Assembly (NCBI GenBank): GCA_027307295.1
Contig: DAHUXF010000156.1
Span: forward strand, 1 to 6,861
Length of the DNA stretch: 6,861 bases
Reading direction: 5' to 3'
Origin: Acidobacteriaceae bacterium
GTDB lineage: Bacteria > Acidobacteriota > Terriglobia > Terriglobales > Acidobacteriaceae
Shown here: positions 4,341 to 6,861 of the stretch, one piece after another
Position numbering within the stretch: the first letter of the stretch is position 1
How the letters are laid out: each line of letters starts with the position of its first letter
Position numbers and translations under genes: made by a program
Notes under the pieces: generated by a model
The model's input: the letters and a program-made list of their open reading frames with translations, nothing else
Databases searched by the model: none
Told to the model about the DNA's origin: nothing

Positions 4341-5984
4341 TTAGTCCATACGCCACGGCGAGCGTTCAGGCCATTGCCGTATAGCCTCCGCAGCCCATGC
4401 CGTGGTTTTGTTTTGATGGCAGTTCGTGCAAGGGTTAGGGATTTTATATTTGTCCGTCATGGCCGGCGTAACGAAATCAAAGGTATGGGAAGCTACCTTG
4501 ACATTCGCAACCGTTGTAGCGATCTTCGGCATATGGCAGGCGATGCAGCTGCTTCCTGTCGATCCTTTCTTATGGTGGGTATGCTCCTCAAGGGTGCTGG
4601 TGCGCGGGCCATTCAGTGAGAGCGGGCCATGGCAATCCATACATAACTGGTCCGCCGTCTTCCGCAGTTGGGCGTAATTCTCCGTACCATGCACATCGTG
4701 ACAGCTAAAGCATGTCACGCCGTGGCTGTACATTGCGCTTTGCACAAAATCATTTCCCTGCATGCGGTTCTTGTGGCTTGTGCCATTTGGATAATGCGTG
4801 AACGTGGTCTCGCCCAGAGTATGGTCTTCAAGCTTCCAGAAATCCCGCAGTTTTTCCCCAACCTGAAAGCCAACGGGCCAGTCGTAATATCTGCCCTCAA
4901 TGGGATTGGTCAGCGGCTTCCCCTGCGAATGGCACTGGATGCAGGTATCATTGGCCGCAACATGGTCCATGCGCGCCGGATTCAGGACGTTTTCCCGCGT
5001 GGGATGCTCCACATGCTCACTGCCCGGGCCGTGGCACTTCTCACAGCCTACATTCCACTCTGCCACCTGCTTATTGTGAATGTTGTAGCCAACGGAGTGG
5101 CATCCATCGCAGGTTGGGCCGGTAGGCCGCTGCATGTTGTCCGCCGGATAATAAGGCTCCCACCAGTCTGCGCCTTTGCCCACAAAATACGGGCGCCAGA
5201 CCTTATTCGCAACGTCCCATTGCGCAGGTTCCGGATAGTAATCGTCTCCTCGTTTCGTCAGGTAGCGCTGCTTCCAGCGGCTGCCATAGACCAGGGCGAC
5301 ATCCTCTTGCTTGAAGCGGGCGATGGAATTTGTTTTAAGGTCGGGAATAATGGCGTCCGGATGGGCGCGCGGATCGCGGACCACATTCGCCATGGGTGTT
5401 TTGCTCCAGCGCTCGTAAACTTCCTCATGGCACTTCCGGCAGGACTCTGATCCCACAAAATGGGCCGAATTCACCGAGGCTGACTGGCGCTCCTGCTCCT
5501 GCTTGTTTAACTGGTTCAGGCTGCGGATGAAGAGTACCAGCTTCCAACTGTCGTCTTCCTGCTGATCATGAGGTTTGGCGAACCCCGGCATGCCGGTCAG
5601 CCGCACGCCATTCCGGATAAGGTAGCGAATCTCTCCGTCCGTAAGGTCCTGCGTCTGCGGCAAGCGCAGATCCGGAACTTTTGGATAAAGATTGCTCCCG
5701 ACGCCTGTTTGTCCGGAGCCGTCCGGCCCATGGCACACAGAGCACTTATCCAGGAAGTTTTCGCGAGCTTGTTTCAGGAGTTCCGGCGTGGCCTTCCATG
5801 GATTTGCTTCCAGGCGGGACTTGCGTGGAATTGCCAGGTTACGCGCAGTCCTGGCCACTGCTTTTTCCAGATAGGATGGTTGTCCGGCAGTACTAAAACC
5901 GAACCAGATCAGTTGGCCGCCGTACAGGCTAAGCGCAACCAGTGACACAACACAGAGCAGAATCGATAGTTTCCAGGCTTTCAT
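4341..5984 (-). CDS. nine-haem c-type cytochrome (class I cytochrome c domain fused to a cytochrome c554-like octahaem region)
   Basis: The product is 547 residues. Residues 7-28 form an N-terminal membrane anchor or uncleaved signal, so the bulk lies outside the cytoplasmic membrane. Nine CxxCH haem motifs start at residues 81, 182, 292, 314, 348, 425, 448, 480 and 519. The first is in a class I mono-haem domain (about 65-158) with the likely axial Met132 in GMPGF. The other eight form a cytochrome c554 / doubled-CxxCH type region with many spare His for bis-His ligation (324, 327, 388, 397, 404, 421, 432, 468, 470, 471, 500). There is no CxxCK, so a NrfA-type Lys-ligated catalytic haem is not indicated. 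Related proteins in Acidobacteriota and Planctomycetota often carry C-terminal TPRs; this one ends about 24 residues after the last haem. Likely role is periplasmic or extracellular electron transfer; donor and acceptor are unknown. It has its own promoter and terminator. The ATG at 5984 has no strong ribosome binding site. Confidence 0.92.
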   Translation of the reverse strand: MKAWKLSILLCVVSLVALSLYGGQLIWFGFSTAGQPSYLEKAVARTARNLAIPRKSRLEANPWKATPELLKQARENFLDKCSVCHGPDGSGQTGVGSNLYPKVPDLRLPQTQDLTDGEIRYLIRNGVRLTGMPGFAKPHDQQEDDSWKLVLFIRSLNQLNKQEQERQSASVNSAHFVGSESCRKCHEEVYERWSKTPMANVVRDPRAHPDAIIPDLKTNSIARFKQEDVALVYGSRWKQRYLTKRGDDYYPEPAQWDVANKVWRPYFVGKGADWWEPYYPADNMQRPTGPTCDGCHSVGYNIHNKQVAEWNVGCEKCHGPGSEHVEHPTRENVLNPARMDHVAANDTCIQCHSQGKPLTNPIEGRYYDWPVGFQVGEKLRDFWKLEDHTLGETTFTHYPNGTSHKNRMQGNDFVQSAMYSHGVTCFSCHDVHGTENYAQLRKTADQLCMDCHGPLSLNGPRTSTLEEHTHHKKGSTGSSCIACHMPKIATTVANVKVASHTFDFVTPAMTDKYKIPNPCTNCHQNKTTAWAAEAIRQWPERSPWRMD

Positions 5985-6046
5985 GGAAATTTGCTGTGAT
6001 CTTGCGTTTCAGGTCCGCAATCAGCCGCCTCCCTCGTGCGAGAATT

Positions 6047-6109
6047 CCGGCGGCAGATGATATGCCGCTGGTTATTTCCAGTGCTTTGCTTGAAAGCTGA
6101 ACACTGGAA
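6047..6109 (-). promoter_or_regulatory. structured leader of the cytochrome gene (two stem-loops)
   Basis: Downstream of the promoter the leader folds into two hairpins. TTCCAGTG (6076-6083) pairs with CACTGGAA (6102-6109), with a nested GCTTT/AAAGC stem. CCGGCGGCA (6047-6055) pairs with TGCCGCTGG (6063-6071) in nine pairs with one G-U. The expected leader is about 126 nt. I recognise no riboswitch class. Confidence 0.45.
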
Positions 6110-6117
6110 CGCGGCGA

Positions 6118-6145
6118 ATATTAACAGCCTCTAATCTATTGTCAA
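6118..6145 (-). promoter_or_regulatory. sigma70-like promoter of the cytochrome gene
   Basis: The minus strand has a perfect -35 TTGACA (6145-6140), a 16-bp spacer and TAATAT (6123-6118) as -10 (4 of 6). Transcription would start near 6111, about 126 nt before the ATG at 5984. Confidence 0.55.
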
Positions 6146-6672
6146 GATTTACTGATTCCGGAAAAGCAATATCTTTCAATGCAAAATAATCACGATTTAT
6201 AAAATTAAAATCCTTTAATTTTAGTCATATACAGCTATGAAACATAAAGTGCACTAATTTGCACACATTCCAGCCCAATCATGGATGCCATGTTAAACGT
6301 AGACTTTTTCCGGAATATAGAAACGGAACAAAAATGAAAGGCAAAACCCTTAAAAATAGCCATTCTCTTTGCACAATTCTTAATAGAGCGGGATCAGTGA
6401 CTATGAATTCATGTAGAAAAGAAAGATTAAAGAGCAGGGCAATTTTAGCGGTAATTAACCGACACTTTTGCGCAAAAGATTACAAGCAGTGTGATCACTG
6501 AGCTCATATCAGATCAGAGGGAGTTGATGTCGGACATGATGATCTTGTTGTCCCTGAGCCTGCACACCTTTCTATGTCTTGGTCTATGTCCTGGGGAATA
6601 TGAAAAGGAATCCAACTTCGTCTGTCGGTATCAATCTGGAGCAGAGCATAAAGTGAGCCGGCGGGAATCGTC
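6146..6672. other. AT-rich intergenic stretch without a convincing gene
   Basis: Open frames here (plus 6259-6501 and 6491-6676, minus 6504-6695) start at TTG or lack ribosome binding sites, and their products resemble no family I know. An ATG at 6333 in the first frame would give 55 residues after only a weak GGAAC. The stretch has a perfect 10-bp inverted repeat at 6200-6223 and an imperfect 12-bp tandem duplication TCTATGTCTTGG/TCTATGTCCTGG at 6571-6594. The methyltransferase at 6673 presumably has its promoter here, but I cannot place it. Confidence 0.45.
6200..6223. repeat. perfect 10-bp AT-only inverted repeat
   Basis: TAAAATTAAA (6200-6209) and TTTAATTTTA (6214-6223) flank ATCC. It lies 55 bp upstream of the cytochrome -35 box and could be an operator, or just an A/T-rich palindrome. 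Confidence 0.4.
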
Positions 6673-6861
6673 ATGAATCTTATTGAGAGGGCCACGGTCC
6701 TGCACTATCACCGGCATCGTATGGCTGTGTTTGGTGAGCATTCGGTCCAGCGTCTTGGCTGGAAGGGCGTGGATAGCCAGTGCTGGCGGTTCGAAGTAAT
6801 CGCCAGCACAGCCGACTTCAACGGCCGCTCCGTGCTGGACATTGGCTGCGGTTGCGGTGAC
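6673..6861 (+). CDS. class I SAM-dependent methyltransferase, N-terminal part (runs off the window)
   Basis: The first 63 codons are present from the ATG at 6673; the frame is open to the window edge. Residues 54-63 (VLDIGCGCGD) are the glycine-rich motif I that binds S-adenosylmethionine in Rossmann-fold methyltransferases. The preceding block, with HRHRMAVFGEHSVQRLGW followed by Q37, W39, R40 and F41, resembles stand-alone bacterial methyltransferases that carry about 50 residues before motif I. The substrate cannot be inferred: the acceptor-binding part lies outside the window. No good Shine-Dalgarno is visible (GCCGGCGGGAATCGTC before the ATG), so the start is likely but not certain. Base composition returns to GC-richer than the upstream spacer. 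Neighbouring genes give no pathway context. Confidence 0.88.
   Translation, partial: MNLIERATVLHYHRHRMAVFGEHSVQRLGWKGVDSQCWRFEVIASTADFNGRSVLDIGCGCGD

Noticed and set aside
3899..4384. 161-residue plus-strand frame
   Set aside because: It is antisense to yggX, which is recognised by its conserved N-terminus, and it reads through two intrinsic terminators.
4668..5450. 260-residue plus-strand open frame
   Set aside because: It is fully antisense to the nine-haem cytochrome, whose haem motifs fix the real strand; the antisense product has no family features or ribosome binding site.
4341..5984. assignment of the cytochrome as a nitrite or hydroxylamine-processing enzyme
   Set aside because: No CxxCK motif and no partner genes; haem count and similarity alone do not establish a catalytic role.
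6259..6695. three small open frames (plus 6259-6501, plus 6491-6676, minus 6504-6695)
   Set aside because: TTG or unsupported starts, no ribosome binding sites, no recognisable family, and the minus one overlaps the methyltransferase start.

Overview
The window looks like an accessory-tinged stretch of a soil-type bacterial chromosome, most likely Acidobacteriota (Terriglobia-like). This placement is inferred from the mix of moderate GC, small Sec-exported proteins of no known family, a multihaem cytochrome c with an N-terminal class I cytochrome domain, a YggX-like protein and a protein with LNPQPLPP repeats. No marker gene confirms it.

Layout. Positions 1-185 hold at most the tail of an unidentified reading frame. 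Positions 186-235 are the 3' part of a tRNA-Pro(CGG) on the minus strand: anticodon arm, T arm, 3' acceptor strand and CCA, with no D arm or 5' acceptor strand. This is the usual scar of tRNA-targeted integration. Positions 237-950 are low-information DNA with phased TATTGAA repeats, a remnant of an IS5-type transposase and debris of an unidentified reading frame. Two small secreted-protein genes follow on the plus strand (955-1449 and 1693-1992). A second tRNA scar (2020-2049) is an exact 30-bp copy of the 3' end of the intact tRNA-Pro(GGG) at 2195-2271, with 145 bp between them. So 186-2271 reads as a tRNA-associated hotspot with two integration relics of different type: one broken in the anticodon stem-loop region, the other at the T arm.

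From 2272 on, gene organisation is orderly. A secreted protein of unknown function (2354-3175, minus) lies divergent from a small exported protein with three LNPQPLPP repeats (3501-3875, plus). The repeat gene is convergent with yggX (3950-4222, minus), and the two share a bidirectional terminator. Upstream of yggX is a nine-haem cytochrome c (4341-5984, minus) with its own strong terminator, a perfect TTGACA -35 box and a structured leader. Positions 6146-6672 are AT-rich and show no convincing gene. The window ends in the first 63 codons of a class I SAM-dependent methyltransferase (6673 onward, plus).

The genes do not form one operon or a recognisable multi-gene system. Most appear to be single transcription units, many with exported products. 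The cytochrome implies respiratory or extracellular electron transfer outside the cytoplasmic membrane. YggX is a cytoplasmic iron and oxidative-damage protein. Any link between these two is only proximity, since a terminator separates them. The most unusual items are the octapeptide-repeat protein, whose repeats differ almost only at synonymous positions, and the paired tRNA-Pro integration scars.
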